DNA of 64,000 bases from Agrobacterium tumefaciens (lineage in GTDB: Bacteria > Pseudomonadota > Alphaproteobacteria > Rhizobiales > Rhizobiaceae): assembly GCF_000834635.1 (NCBI RefSeq), contig NZ_JXQV01000011.1, positions 1 to 64,000 on the forward strand. The letters are read 5' to 3'. The notes under the pieces are model-generated. The model worked only from the letters and a program-made list of their open reading frames with translations. It was not told where the DNA came from and did not search any database. The position numbers and the translations under genes are program-made. Within the stretch, counting starts at the first letter, position 1; each line of letters opens with the position of its first letter. Below, piece after piece: positions 27,804 to 36,043 of the stretch.

Positions 27804-29096
27804 ATGGTTGAACTGAAAATTGCCGCAGATATTGTTGAGCGCGAGAACGAAAAGCGCCAGGCCGCCCACGGGTCAGACTTCGAAGCGCTGGGCGAGCATC
27901 TGGCTCGGCGCAATATCGATATCGATGATATCACCGAGCAGGTGTCGAAATTCTTCGTGGCCGTTCCATCCTGGGGTGTGGGCACCGGCGGCACGCGCTT
28001 TGCCCGCTTTCCCGGCAAGGGTGAGCCGCGCGGCATTTTCGACAAGCTGGACGATTGCGCCGTCATTCACCAACTGACGGCTGCCACGCCCAATGTGTCC
28101 CTGCACATTCCCTGGGACAAACAAGACCCGAAGGTGCTCAAGGCCCATGCCGATGCTCTGGGTCTCGGCTTTGATGCGATGAACTCCAATACGTTTTCAG
28201 ATGCGCCGGACCAGCCGCATTCCTACAAATACGGCTCCCTCAGCCATGCCGATGCCGCAACGCGGGCGCAGGCCGTGGAGCACAACATCGAGTGTATCGA
28301 AATTGGCGCAGCGCTTGGCTCCAAGGCGCTGACGGTGTGGGTGGGCGATGGCTCCAATTTCCCCGGGCAGAGCAATTTCACCAAGAGCTTCGAGCGGTAT
28401 CTCTCCGCCATGGGCGATATCTACAAGGCGCTGCCGGATGACTGGCGCATCTTTTCCGAACACAAGATGTATGAGCCAGCCTTCTATTCGACTGTGGTGC
28501 AGGATTGGGGCACGAACTACCTCATCGCCAACACGCTGGGCGACAAGGCCTTCTGCCTCGTGGATCTCGGCCACCATGCGCCTAACACCAACATCGAAAT
28601 GATCGTCGCCCGCCTCATTCAGTTCGGCAAGCTCGGCGGTTTCCATTTCAACGATAGCAAATATGGCGATGATGATCTGGATGCGGGCTCGATTGATCCC
28701 TACCGCCTTTTCCTCGTCTTCAACGAGCTTGTCGATGCAGACCACCGCGGCGTCAAAGGCTTCCACCCGGCCCACATGATCGACCAGTCGCACAATGTGA
28801 CGGACCCGATTGAAAGCCTCATCTCCAGCGCCAACGAAATCCGCCGCGCCTATGCGCAGGCGCTTCTGGTGGACCGTGTTGCTCTGGATGGATACCAGCA
28901 GGACAATGACGCGCTGATGGCATCCGACACGCTGAAACGCGCCTATCGCACCGATGTCGAGGCTATTTTGGCCGAGGCGCGCAGACGTGCAGGCGGTGCC
29001 ATCGACCCCATCGCCACTTACCGCGCCAGCGGCTACCGCGCCAAGGTCGCAGCGACACGCCCAGAGACGAAAGGCGGCAGCGGCGGCATTATCTGA
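27804..29096 (+). CDS. rhaI: L-rhamnose isomerase, rhizobial type
   Basis: 430 residues from ATG at 27804, chosen for GGGAGGAAGAC; an upstream in-frame start at 27777 would add nine residues. Xylose-isomerase-like TIM barrel: SLHIPWDK, KMYEPAFYSTVVQDWGTNYL, LVDLGHHAPNTNIE, GGFHFNDSKYGDDDLDAGSI, with Glu/Asp/His residues set for two metal ions. It belongs to the RhaI type of Pseudomonas stutzeri and rhizobia rather than the E. coli RhaA type. Converts L-rhamnose to L-rhamnulose. A strong terminator follows. Confidence 0.95.
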   Translation: MVELKIAADIVERENEKRQAAHGSDFEALGEHLARRNIDIDDITEQVSKFFVAVPSWGVGTGGTRFARFPGKGEPRGIFDKLDDCAVIHQLTAATPNVSLHIPWDKQDPKVLKAHADALGLGFDAMNSNTFSDAPDQPHSYKYGSLSHADAATRAQAVEHNIECIEIGAALGSKALTVWVGDGSNFPGQSNFTKSFERYLSAMGDIYKALPDDWRIFSEHKMYEPAFYSTVVQDWGTNYLIANTLGDKAFCLVDLGHHAPNTNIEMIVARLIQFGKLGGFHFNDSKYGDDDLDAGSIDPYRLFLVFNELVDADHRGVKGFHPAHMIDQSHNVTDPIESLISSANEIRRAYAQALLVDRVALDGYQQDNDALMASDTLKRAYRTDVEAILAEARRRAGGAIDPIATYRASGYRAKVAATRPETKGGSGGII

Positions 29097-29130
29097 TGGC
29101 CTTTGCGAAGCACAGCAAAGCTTAACAAAC

Positions 29131-29155
29131 AAAGGCACGCCAATGGCGTGCCTTT
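29131..29155 (+). terminator. Intrinsic terminator after rhaI
   Basis: AAAGGCACGCC and GGCGTGCCTTT form an 11-base perfect stem with an AAT loop, with A- and T-rich flanks. Confidence 0.88.
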
Positions 29156-29241
29156 ACGCTTTCATAACCAAATATGTCAGACTTTAAAGAAACGTGTTTT
29201 CCGCCCCATCATCTTCACATTCACGCTTATGTTAGCGAACC

Positions 29242-29409
29242 ATGAAGAAGAAGCCCATAGACAGATCAGGCCTGATTTTCGTAGCGCTGCTGTGCGTGCT
29301 GGTTGGCATCGTGCTCAGCATCGCTTTCCTCAACGGCGACAGGCAACTCTCACCACAAAGCCAGGACGGGACTTTGATACCGAGGACAACGGTTCAGCCG
29401 CAGCAATAG
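29242..29409 (+). CDS. Small single-pass membrane protein (55 residues)
   Basis: ATG at 29242 opens a 55-codon frame ending TAG at 29409. The product starts MKKKPIDRSGLIFVALLCVL, continues VGIVLSIAFLNGDRQ and ends in a polar proline/glutamine tail (VQPQQ). Three lysines, one membrane helix (about 11-30) and a periplasmic tail fit a type II single-pass protein. No family recognised. Ribosome site is weak (TTAGCGAACC). It stands alone between the rhaI terminator and tRNA-Thr. Confidence 0.55.
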   Translation: MKKKPIDRSGLIFVALLCVLVGIVLSIAFLNGDRQLSPQSQDGTLIPRTTVQPQQ

Positions 29410-29446
29410 CAGCGCGTGCGTAGTGATTTTAATGTTTGATGAAAAA

Positions 29447-29522
29447 TGGTGCCGCTTGCAGGACTCGAACCTGCGACCCCATCATTACGAATGATGTGCT
29501 CTACCACCTGAGCTAAAGCGGC
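29447..29522 (-). tRNA. tRNA-Thr (anticodon CGT)
   Basis: 76 bases on the minus strand with encoded CCA. Acceptor GCCGCTT/AAGCGGC, D arm GCTC...GAGC, anticodon arm CATCA-TTCGTAA-TGATG (anticodon CGT), T arm with GTTCGAGTC. Confidence 0.97.
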
Positions 29523-29649
29523 TTACCGGCTGCCGAGATGTGTCGGCGCGGTTGATATGGCGGGCTGATACAGGCATTGCGGATGGATTTCAAGTCTTGA
29601 ATGGGGCTTGCGGTAAAAATCCATCGGCCCCGATTCCGTTCCTTCTGAT

Positions 29650-30606
29650 CTACCCGCAAATCCGCGCCTTCGCTGCTGCGTATTCTCCGGCCAGACGATC
29701 GACAAGAGCTGAGACGGGTTCGATGGCCTTGACGGCACCCACGCCCTGGCCTGCGCCCCAGATATCTTTCCAGGCCTTCGCGCCGCTGGTGGCGGCTCCG
29801 AAATCCATCTTTGAAGGATCGGCCACGGGCAGATTGTCGGGGTCCATTCCGGCGGCAATGATGGAGGATTTCATGTAGTTGCCGTGAATGCCGGTGAAAT
29901 AGTTGGAATAGACAATGTCGTTGGCATAGGCATCGACGATGGCCTGTTTATAGGCTTCGCTGGCCCGCGCTTCCGTGGTGGCGATGAAGGGGGAGCCGAT
30001 ATAGGCCATGTCAGCGCCCATGGCCTGTGCCGCCAGAATTGCGCCGCCATTGGCAATGGCACCTGCCAGAAGTAGGGGGCCGTCAAACCATTCACGGATT
30101 TCCTGCACCAGTGCGAAAGGCGAAAGCGTGCCCGCATGGCCACCTGCGCCGGTTGCGACTGCAATCAGCCCGTCGGCACCCTTGCGGATGGCGGAATTGG
30201 CGTGACGGTTGTTGATGACATCATGCAGCACGATGCCGCCATAGGAATGGATCGCGGCATTGACTTCCGGCACGGCACCGAGCGAGGAGATGACGATCGG
30301 CACTTTGTATTTCACGCAGAGGCCCAGATCATGCTCCAGCCGCTTGTTCGACATATGGACGATCTGGTTGACAGCAAAGGGAGCGGCCGGTCTTTCCGGG
30401 TTTGCTGCATTATAGGCGGCAAGGTCTTCCGTCATCATGGCAAGCCATTCGTCCAGCTGGCTTTCAGGGCGGGCATTCAGCGCCGGAAATGAGCCAACAA
30501 CGCCTGCCTTGCACTGCGCCAGCGTCAATTCTGGGTGGGAAATGATGAACAGCGGCGACGCAATGACCGGCAGTCGAAGATTGTCCTTGAGTATAGACGG
30601 CAGCAT
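29650..30606 (-). CDS. Nitronate monooxygenase (2-nitropropane dioxygenase family)
   Basis: 318 residues from ATG at 30606, chosen for GGGGGAGG; a longer frame to 30666 exists. FMN-dependent TIM barrel of the NPD family: LRLPVIASPLFIISHPELT at the start, GVVGSFPALNARP, the catalytic-site region DGLIAVATGAGGHAGTLSPF and GPLLLAGAIANGGAI, then GADMAYIGSPFIATTEARA. Such enzymes oxidise alkyl nitronates or act as enoyl reductases. Single gene, with a TGACGTTTACG box just upstream as in fadD, which hints at a fatty-acid related role (inference). Confidence 0.9.
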   Translation of the reverse strand: MLPSILKDNLRLPVIASPLFIISHPELTLAQCKAGVVGSFPALNARPESQLDEWLAMMTEDLAAYNAANPERPAAPFAVNQIVHMSNKRLEHDLGLCVKYKVPIVISSLGAVPEVNAAIHSYGGIVLHDVINNRHANSAIRKGADGLIAVATGAGGHAGTLSPFALVQEIREWFDGPLLLAGAIANGGAILAAQAMGADMAYIGSPFIATTEARASEAYKQAIVDAYANDIVYSNYFTGIHGNYMKSSIIAAGMDPDNLPVADPSKMDFGAATSGAKAWKDIWGAGQGVGAVKAIEPVSALVDRLAGEYAAAKARICG

Positions 30607-30623
30607 GTTTCCTCCCCCATGAA

Positions 30624-30643
30624 TGACGTTTACGCGCACGTAA
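30624..30643 (-). promoter_or_regulatory. Candidate LiuR-like operator upstream of the monooxygenase gene
   Basis: TGACGTTTACGCGCACGTAA begins with the same 11-base core TGACGTTTACG as the box upstream of fadD, and its two ACGTTTACG/CACGTAA parts form an imperfect dyad. It lies 18 bases before the start codon. Confidence 0.45.
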
Positions 30644-30810
30644 GATGTAGCGAAGCGGAGCGGCATTGAAAAGCGAAAAAAGCGGCTGGTTTCGTCTGGG
30701 TAGCAAGGGCGGTGAGGTCGCTGTATCTCCCTTGGATGAAGGAATGGATCGTAAAGCTTAGATTAAGCCGAAAATGGGCAGCGAGTACCCGCATGTCTGA
30801 ATGATTCCAT

Positions 30811-31170
30811 TCAGACTGTGTCAAAGTCGATAGCAGAAGCATGCCCATAAACCGTAAAAAGGTCGTCGCGTTCAACAAAAGGAATACGGAGCCGTTTGAG
30901 CAATAAGCGTAATTGATCCGAGCAGTCTTCAACAATCGGCGCAACGAGACGGCCCACGTGGCGCTTGTATCTGGGAACTATCTTGATCCACTCAACATGG
31001 ACTCCTAATGCGGCCTCTGGCGTTCCACCCCAGTCGCCCCAGTATGTGGTCGCCGAATCGATGATAGAAGGGCTTGGCTCGCTCTCGTCGAGCCATTTTG
31101 CTTGATATGCCGGAGGAAATGGAAGTTCCTTTATTCCTGCACAGAGTTCCCGCCATTTTGTGTCGTTCAT
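30811..31170 (-). CDS. Hypothetical protein, possibly DUF6678-like
   Basis: 119 residues from the ATG at 31170 (MNDTKWRELCAGIKELPFPP); a TTG at 31221 with GGAG five bases ahead is an equally plausible start and would add 17 residues. The text NDTKWRELCAGI and the GVHVEWIKIVPRY strip resemble a small uncharacterised family (DUF6678) known beside toxin-immunity genes; this is memory, not a search. No signal peptide or membrane helix. It is followed upstream by another unrecognised gene on the same strand, and together they make a short accessory islet. Confidence 0.55.
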   Translation of the reverse strand: MNDTKWRELCAGIKELPFPPAYQAKWLDESEPSPSIIDSATTYWGDWGGTPEAALGVHVEWIKIVPRYKRHVGRLVAPIVEDCSDQLRLLLKRLRIPFVERDDLFTVYGHASAIDFDTV

Positions 31171-31345
31171 ATGCGAGGCCAATCCTCGTTTCTGGAGAAG
31201 CTTGCCTGTGTTTTGGTCCAAAGTCGCTCCTCCATTCGCTGGACGCGAAAATCCAATGGGTCGGTCGATGCCGGCTTCGACGCTATCTTAGAAATACTCA
31301 GCATGAAATTGCCGTACATTTTCTTGGGCTCAGGAATTTAACAAG

Positions 31346-31960
31346 TTAATTTATGGCGTTACCATGTGATATTTTCCAGCTGGGATATTCGAACCTCTCC
31401 GCTGCAGCTTTTACGATGAGAGCTGTTTCTTCGTCCCACTCTTCGAACTTCAAACCGAAAGGGTCATTGAGCTGATTTCTCATCTTAAGGATATCAACCA
31501 ACACGTCGCGAACGGAGCCGCGCAAGCGATCTTCCAGGTTGCAAAGCACATCGATGAGATAACGTCCCAATTCTTGGTCTTCAAACCCTGAGAAATATTC
31601 GCTCGCCAAATGGATCGCGGCCATACGGCGAGAGCCCTCGTCATCCTTCATCTGCATCCATTGACGCAAGAGGGGCCGATACCGATCAATCAGCCGCACG
31701 TAGCGACACAACGCCTTCAAGGCATATTCGGCGTATAAGTTGTTGTCGTCGCCATGCAGATACGCTTCCAGAAGCGTCGCGTCGCCAATTTTGCCGCAAA
31801 GTCCGACAATCTGGATAGCCCCGCAAACATCTCCCTCGCGGCTCCGAAGGACGCTTCGAGCAAAGTCCACCTCTTCGTCTGCAACCGAACCTGGCTCCAA
31901 GCCCTTCGCTCGAAGGCCAATATCCTGAATGTCGAAATTACGGGAGTTGATCGGCGGCAT
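31346..31960 (-). CDS. Hypothetical helical-repeat protein
   Basis: 204 residues if begun at ATG 31960 (MPPINSRNFDIQDIGL); the frame is open to 32104 and the correct start is unclear because no good ribosome site is seen. The body looks like HEAT-type helical repeats: CGAIQIVGLCGKIGDATLLEAYL, LYAEYALKALCRYVRLIDRY, RMAAIHLASEYF, ELGRYLIDVLCNLEDRLRGSV in series. Soluble, no export signal. HEAT-like proteins of this size often serve as immunity or adaptor proteins; no function is assigned. Same strand as the preceding unknown gene, 175 bases apart. Confidence 0.6.
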   Translation of the reverse strand: MPPINSRNFDIQDIGLRAKGLEPGSVADEEVDFARSVLRSREGDVCGAIQIVGLCGKIGDATLLEAYLHGDDNNLYAEYALKALCRYVRLIDRYRPLLRQWMQMKDDEGSRRMAAIHLASEYFSGFEDQELGRYLIDVLCNLEDRLRGSVRDVLVDILKMRNQLNDPFGLKFEEWDEETALIVKAAAERFEYPSWKISHGNAIN

Positions 31961-32221
31961 TGCGATCTCGATGGAATAATCTTGGTGGTGGGTTTCGTCA
32001 CTCCCCCAAAATTGAGGTTCATATTTTGACTTGTCAACGGGACTAAGCCAACCGCAATTGCCCAACCGCGCGCACGGCTTGGCCTTTCGGGCATGTTTTC
32101 CCACGACATTCTGACATTTGCCAAATACATCTCTTGCGGATGGGCAAGCGAGACGTTACCGAATCGTAAACAATGGCGCTATGCCGCAAAAGCCTTTCGG
32201 ATGGCAAGAAAAGGACCGATA

Positions 32222-33412
32222 GTGAGCGGACTGGAAACGGCAATCAGAAATGCCCTCGAAAAATCGGACCGATCGAGCGCCGAGGTTCGGGCACGGATTT
32301 ACCAATCCTCACGCCAGGCGCTGGAAGCGGGGCTGCGCAAGCAAGGCATAGATGATCCGGAAGTCGTGGCGCAGCAGCGCCAGCGGCTGGAGGTGCTTGT
32401 TCACGCCATTGAAAACGAAGAGCGAAACCGGCTGCTGAGCGTGGTGGAAGATCATGTGCGCCGGGAGACGGCACGCGCGCCGGCACCCGTTGCTCCGCCA
32501 GCGGCAAGAGCAGCGCCGCAGGTGGCAAAGCCTGACGAAAGAGTTGAGGAGGACGATGCGCTGCCGGTTGAGCCGCAACTGCGCGCAGAGCGACTGGACG
32601 ATACGCCTGATACAAGGGCCATCCCGAGCCCCCGCATCGATGATTTTCATGCCGAACGCGGTGTGACCGCACCCGATGCGCGCTCCACCCGCACCGAAGA
32701 CGCCGCCTCCCTGTCGTTTACGCCCGAGCGCGCGGCCAAGGCCCGCCGTAAGAAGGGCGTGGTTGCGCGGCTGTTCATTTACTTCACCCTGCTGGCGTTT
32801 CTGGGCTTTGGCGCCTGGTGGATCTACAGTTCAGGCATCTTGCTGAGCCCGGCAGAGCGTGACACCGGCGTGCCCAACCCGCCGCCGGAAGTGCAATCGG
32901 AAGATTTCACCGGTGCGCCAGAGGCTCCACCGCAGAACCGTGAGGCCGGTCGCGGCTTTTCCGATGCCTGGGAAGAGGTATTCAATGCCGAGCGAGGCAA
33001 TCAGGGTCTTCAGGCCGGCTCTCTCGCCGTTGTCGAGCCGATTTCCACCGCTGCCGGAAAGGCGATACGCCTGACCTCACGTGTATCGGAAGCCGATGGC
33101 AATGTGGGGATCACCGTTCCGCCAGAGGTGTTGCGCGAAATGGCAGGCAAGTCCTCGACTATCGCCGTGACCTTGCAATCGTCCAGCGACCGCCAGACCC
33201 AGCTCTCCATCAGCTGCGATTTCGGAAGCCTCGGGAATTGCGCGCGCCACCGCTTCACCGCAACGCCGGAGCGGGCCGATATGCTGATCAATGTCACATT
33301 CGACCGCACATTGGCGCCCAGCAGCGCTGGCCGCATCATCATCAACAGCGATGTCGATGGCAACGGACGCCCGGTCAACCTCTATTCGGCGCGGATCCTG
33401 CCGGGCGAATGA
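32222..33412 (+). CDS. Single-pass membrane protein with conserved rhizobial N-terminus
   Basis: 396 residues from a GTG at 32222 (VSGLETAIRNALEKSDRSSA), chosen for AAGGA at the right spacing; the open frame begins at 32093. Regions: helical N-terminal 75 residues, disordered proline/alanine and acidic stretch (80-175), basic ARKAR-RKKGV then one membrane helix near 185-205 (LFIYFTLLAFLGFGAWWIYS), and a periplasmic beta-rich domain to the end. The N-terminal helix pattern is one I recall from Rhizobium and Agrobacterium hypothetical proteins. No enzyme motifs. Confidence 0.8.
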   Translation: MSGLETAIRNALEKSDRSSAEVRARIYQSSRQALEAGLRKQGIDDPEVVAQQRQRLEVLVHAIENEERNRLLSVVEDHVRRETARAPAPVAPPAARAAPQVAKPDERVEEDDALPVEPQLRAERLDDTPDTRAIPSPRIDDFHAERGVTAPDARSTRTEDAASLSFTPERAAKARRKKGVVARLFIYFTLLAFLGFGAWWIYSSGILLSPAERDTGVPNPPPEVQSEDFTGAPEAPPQNREAGRGFSDAWEEVFNAERGNQGLQAGSLAVVEPISTAAGKAIRLTSRVSEADGNVGITVPPEVLREMAGKSSTIAVTLQSSSDRQTQLSISCDFGSLGNCARHRFTATPERADMLINVTFDRTLAPSSAGRIIINSDVDGNGRPVNLYSARILPGE

Positions 33413-33486
33413 TCGGGACTTCCGCTTCACAGGCCGGGTTGCGGCCTGTGAGGGGAGAGCGGATCTCACACCACGCTTGCAGCTTC

Positions 33487-34368
33487 TCACTTCAGAAAAT
33501 CAGGTCCTGACCCAAGGATCTTCTGATCGATATCACCGATCACCTTCTTGTCCTTGCCTTCATAATCCAGTGATTTCAGAATGTGCTTGATGAGATTGAT
33601 GCGGGCGCGGCGCTTGTCGTTGGCGCGGATCACGGTCCATGGCGCTTCGTCGTTGTGCGTCTTTTCCAGCATCAGGTCACGCATGGCGGTGTAGTCGTCC
33701 CATTTGGTCAGCGCCGCAATGTCCATATCGGACAGTTTCCAGGCTTTCAGCGGGCTATGGCGACGATCATGAAAACGGTCGAGCTGGGTTTCGCGTCCGG
33801 TGTCCAGCCAGAATTTGAACAGATGCGTGCCTTCATGAACAATCATTTTTTCAAGGCGCGGCGCTTCTTTCAGAAACCGCTTGTGCTCTTCTGGCGTACA
33901 GAACCCCATGATCGGCTCGACACCAGCCCGGTTATACCAGGAGCGGTCGAACATCACGAATTCGCCAGCCGTTGGAAAATGCGAGATGTAACGCTGGAAA
34001 TACCATTGCCCACGCTCGGTTTCCGTCGGCTTGGTCAGCGCCACGATGCGGGCGGCACGAGGGTTGAGATACTCCATGATGACCGAGATGACGCCGCCTT
34101 TTCCCGCCGCATCACGGCCTTCGAAAACGGACATGACGCGGGTGCCGGTCGCCTGCAACCAGTGCTGCACCTTGACCAACTCGATCTGCAACGCTTCCAG
34201 CGTTTTGTCATACTCTTCGCGGTTCATCTTCTTGTCATAGGGAAAGCCGCCAGCTGTTAGCTTGGCCTCTTCCACCCAGTCCGGCAGAACCGGATCATCG
34301 ATGTTGAAGATGCGGGTTTTTCCGTTGATCTGAAGTTCAACGGAGCGGTCCTTGGCGTTTTCGCTCAT
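33487..34368 (-). CDS. ppk2: Polyphosphate kinase 2
   Basis: 293 residues, class I PPK2 length. P-loop [13 protein letters not shown] near 83-95, [29 protein letters not shown] (Walker B and lid region) in the middle, and the later [10 protein letters not shown] and [10 protein letters not shown]. It uses polyphosphate to phosphorylate nucleoside diphosphates, or the reverse. It lies head to head with phoR of the phosphate regulon, which makes a link to phosphate storage likely. No terminator is evident after it; 75 bases separate its end from the convergent gene. Confidence 0.93.
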   Translation of the reverse strand: MSENAKDRSVELQINGKTRIFNIDDPVLPDWVEEAKLTAGGFPYDKKMNREEYDKTLEALQIELVKVQHWLQATGTRVMSVFEGRDAAGKGGVISVIMEYLNPRAARIVALTKPTETERGQWYFQRYISHFPTAGEFVMFDRSWYNRAGVEPIMGFCTPEEHKRFLKEAPRLEKMIVHEGTHLFKFWLDTGRETQLDRFHDRRHSPLKAWKLSDMDIAALTKWDDYTAMRDLMLEKTHNDEAPWTVIRANDKRRARINLIKHILKSLDYEGKDKKVIGDIDQKILGSGPDFLK

Positions 34369-34565
34369 TCTGGCTCCCTTTGGGTGCAGTCGTTGCCGAC
34401 CTGTCGTTCACGTCGCATGAAAGATCGCATGACAAGAGCTCATCGCGCTGAGCCTCCACCACACATGGATATCAAACTGTGGGAAAAGACATAGTGATGA
34501 ATCTCTGTCATGAAAGAGGGATAGAAGAGTTCGATCGGCGATTTGCGACGGAAGGCATAGGGTGA

Positions 34566-35831
34566 ATGGAGATGATAGGGAGTGAACGCAGCGCCAGACA
34601 ATATCTGAGCCAGCTTCGCAACAGCTGGTTGCCCATTCTGGTCGTCTCCATGCTGGCCGTCGTCGCGTCACTTGAATTGCTGTCTCCCGTTGTTCCAGCC
34701 GTCCTTTGGGCCGCAGCCGTTGTCGCCATTCTCACCGTCAATGCCCGCCCTTCGCTGGATGTGAAGGCGCAGGCCTCCCAGACGGTGGATGACGATGAGG
34801 ACGTTGCGCAAAGCCGGATTGCCGGTGTCCGTTCGGGGCTCGCCGCGCTTGATATGCCGGTTTTCATTCTGGATCGAAATGCCAGCGTTCTCTTCGAAAA
34901 CGCGGCTGCCGAGCGCGCATTTGGTACGCTCCCGGCGGGATCGCATATTTCTGGCCGCATGCGCTCGCCAGGCCTGCTCGATGTGATCAGAGAGGCGATT
35001 GCGACGGGCGAAGCGAACCAGACCGAACATTCCGAACGCCTGCCGTCCGAGCGCGTCTTCATCGTCCGCATCGCGCCTGCCATCCTTGAAGGTGAGGCCG
35101 CAACCTCGCTTTACATCCTGTCCTTTCGCGATGTGTCCGAAACGCGCCGCATCGACCGCATGCGCAGCGATTTCGTCGCCAATGCCAGCCATGAGTTGCG
35201 CACTCCGCTTGCGTCCCTGCGCGGCTTTATTGAGACCATGCAGGGTCCGGCGCGAGATGATCCCAAGGCTCGTGAGCGGTTCCTCGGCATCATGCTGGAT
35301 CAGGCAACCCGGATGAGCCGGCTGGTGGACGACCTCATGTCCCTGTCGCGGCTAGAGCTGCGCGCCAATATCGCGCCAGACCAGAAGGTCGATCTTGTGC
35401 CGCTTCTGGGCCACGTTCGGGATGCGCTTCTGCCGCTTGCCGAAGACCTCGATGTCACGATCAATCTCCATGTCACGGATGAGAAGGTCGAGGTAATGGG
35501 GGACCGGGATGAGCTGGTGCAGGTATTCCAGAACCTGGTCGAGAATGCCTGCAAATACGGTCAGGAAGGCAAGGTGGTCGACGTGCACCTGAAAGCCTTG
35601 GCTGGCAAGCCTATCGAGGTCAGCGTTCTGGACAAGGGCCCCGGCATTCCCGCAGAGCATGTTCCGCGCCTGACCGAGCGGTTCTACAGGGTCAGCGTTG
35701 CCGACAGCCGCTCCAAAAAAGGGACCGGTCTGGGGCTTGCCATCGTCAAGCATATTTTAACAAGACACCGCGCCCGTCTCATTATCCGCTCGGAAATGGA
35801 AGTGGGAACGGACTTCACGGTCAGATTTTGA
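34566..35831 (+). CDS. phoR: Phosphate regulon sensor histidine kinase
   Basis: 421 residues. Two close membrane helices (about 22-38 and 43-60) with almost no periplasmic part, a PAS domain (90-185: DMPVFILDRNASVLFENAAA), H-box VANASHELRTPLASL with His209, N-box NLVENACKYG, G1 DKGPGIP and G2 KGTGLGLAIVKHIL. This is the PhoR layout, which senses the state of the Pst transporter through PhoU and phosphorylates PhoB. It starts the phoR-pstSCAB-phoU-phoB cluster; the gap of 212 bases to pstS holds a Pho-box candidate. Confidence 0.94.
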   Translation: MEMIGSERSARQYLSQLRNSWLPILVVSMLAVVASLELLSPVVPAVLWAAAVVAILTVNARPSLDVKAQASQTVDDDEDVAQSRIAGVRSGLAALDMPVFILDRNASVLFENAAAERAFGTLPAGSHISGRMRSPGLLDVIREAIATGEANQTEHSERLPSERVFIVRIAPAILEGEAATSLYILSFRDVSETRRIDRMRSDFVANASHELRTPLASLRGFIETMQGPARDDPKARERFLGIMLDQATRMSRLVDDLMSLSRLELRANIAPDQKVDLVPLLGHVRDALLPLAEDLDVTINLHVTDEKVEVMGDRDELVQVFQNLVENACKYGQEGKVVDVHLKALAGKPIEVSVLDKGPGIPAEHVPRLTERFYRVSVADSRSKKGTGLGLAIVKHILTRHRARLIIRSEMEVGTDFTVRF

Positions 35832-35892
35832 CATAAAGGATTTCCCCGTCCCGTAGGAAATCAAAAAATCCATTTAAAATCAAGCAACTAGA

Positions 35893-35925
35893 TTGTCACA
35901 AATACTTCACCGAAATGACATAAAA
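35893..35925 (+). promoter_or_regulatory. Candidate Pho box upstream of pstS
   Basis: Three units at 11-base spacing, TTGTCAC, ACTTCAC and ATGACAT, approximate the CTGTCAT-N4-CTGTCAT PhoB site. The first is closest. It lies about 120 bases before the pstS start. Confidence 0.55.
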
Positions 35926-36043
35926 GGGTGAGGCAAGACTGGTTATGAAGAAGCCGCCGGGGTAGCCCAGTTTGGGTGATAGGGTAAAACTCTGCCGGCA
36001 GCGTTCACAAAAGCCCACCGCGGGCACCCTACGGGAGAGTCAC

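Noticed and set aside
34401..34431. Pho box for ppk2
   Set aside because: The near-repeat has 12-base spacing and weak second halves, while PhoB sites use 11; kept only as a remark.
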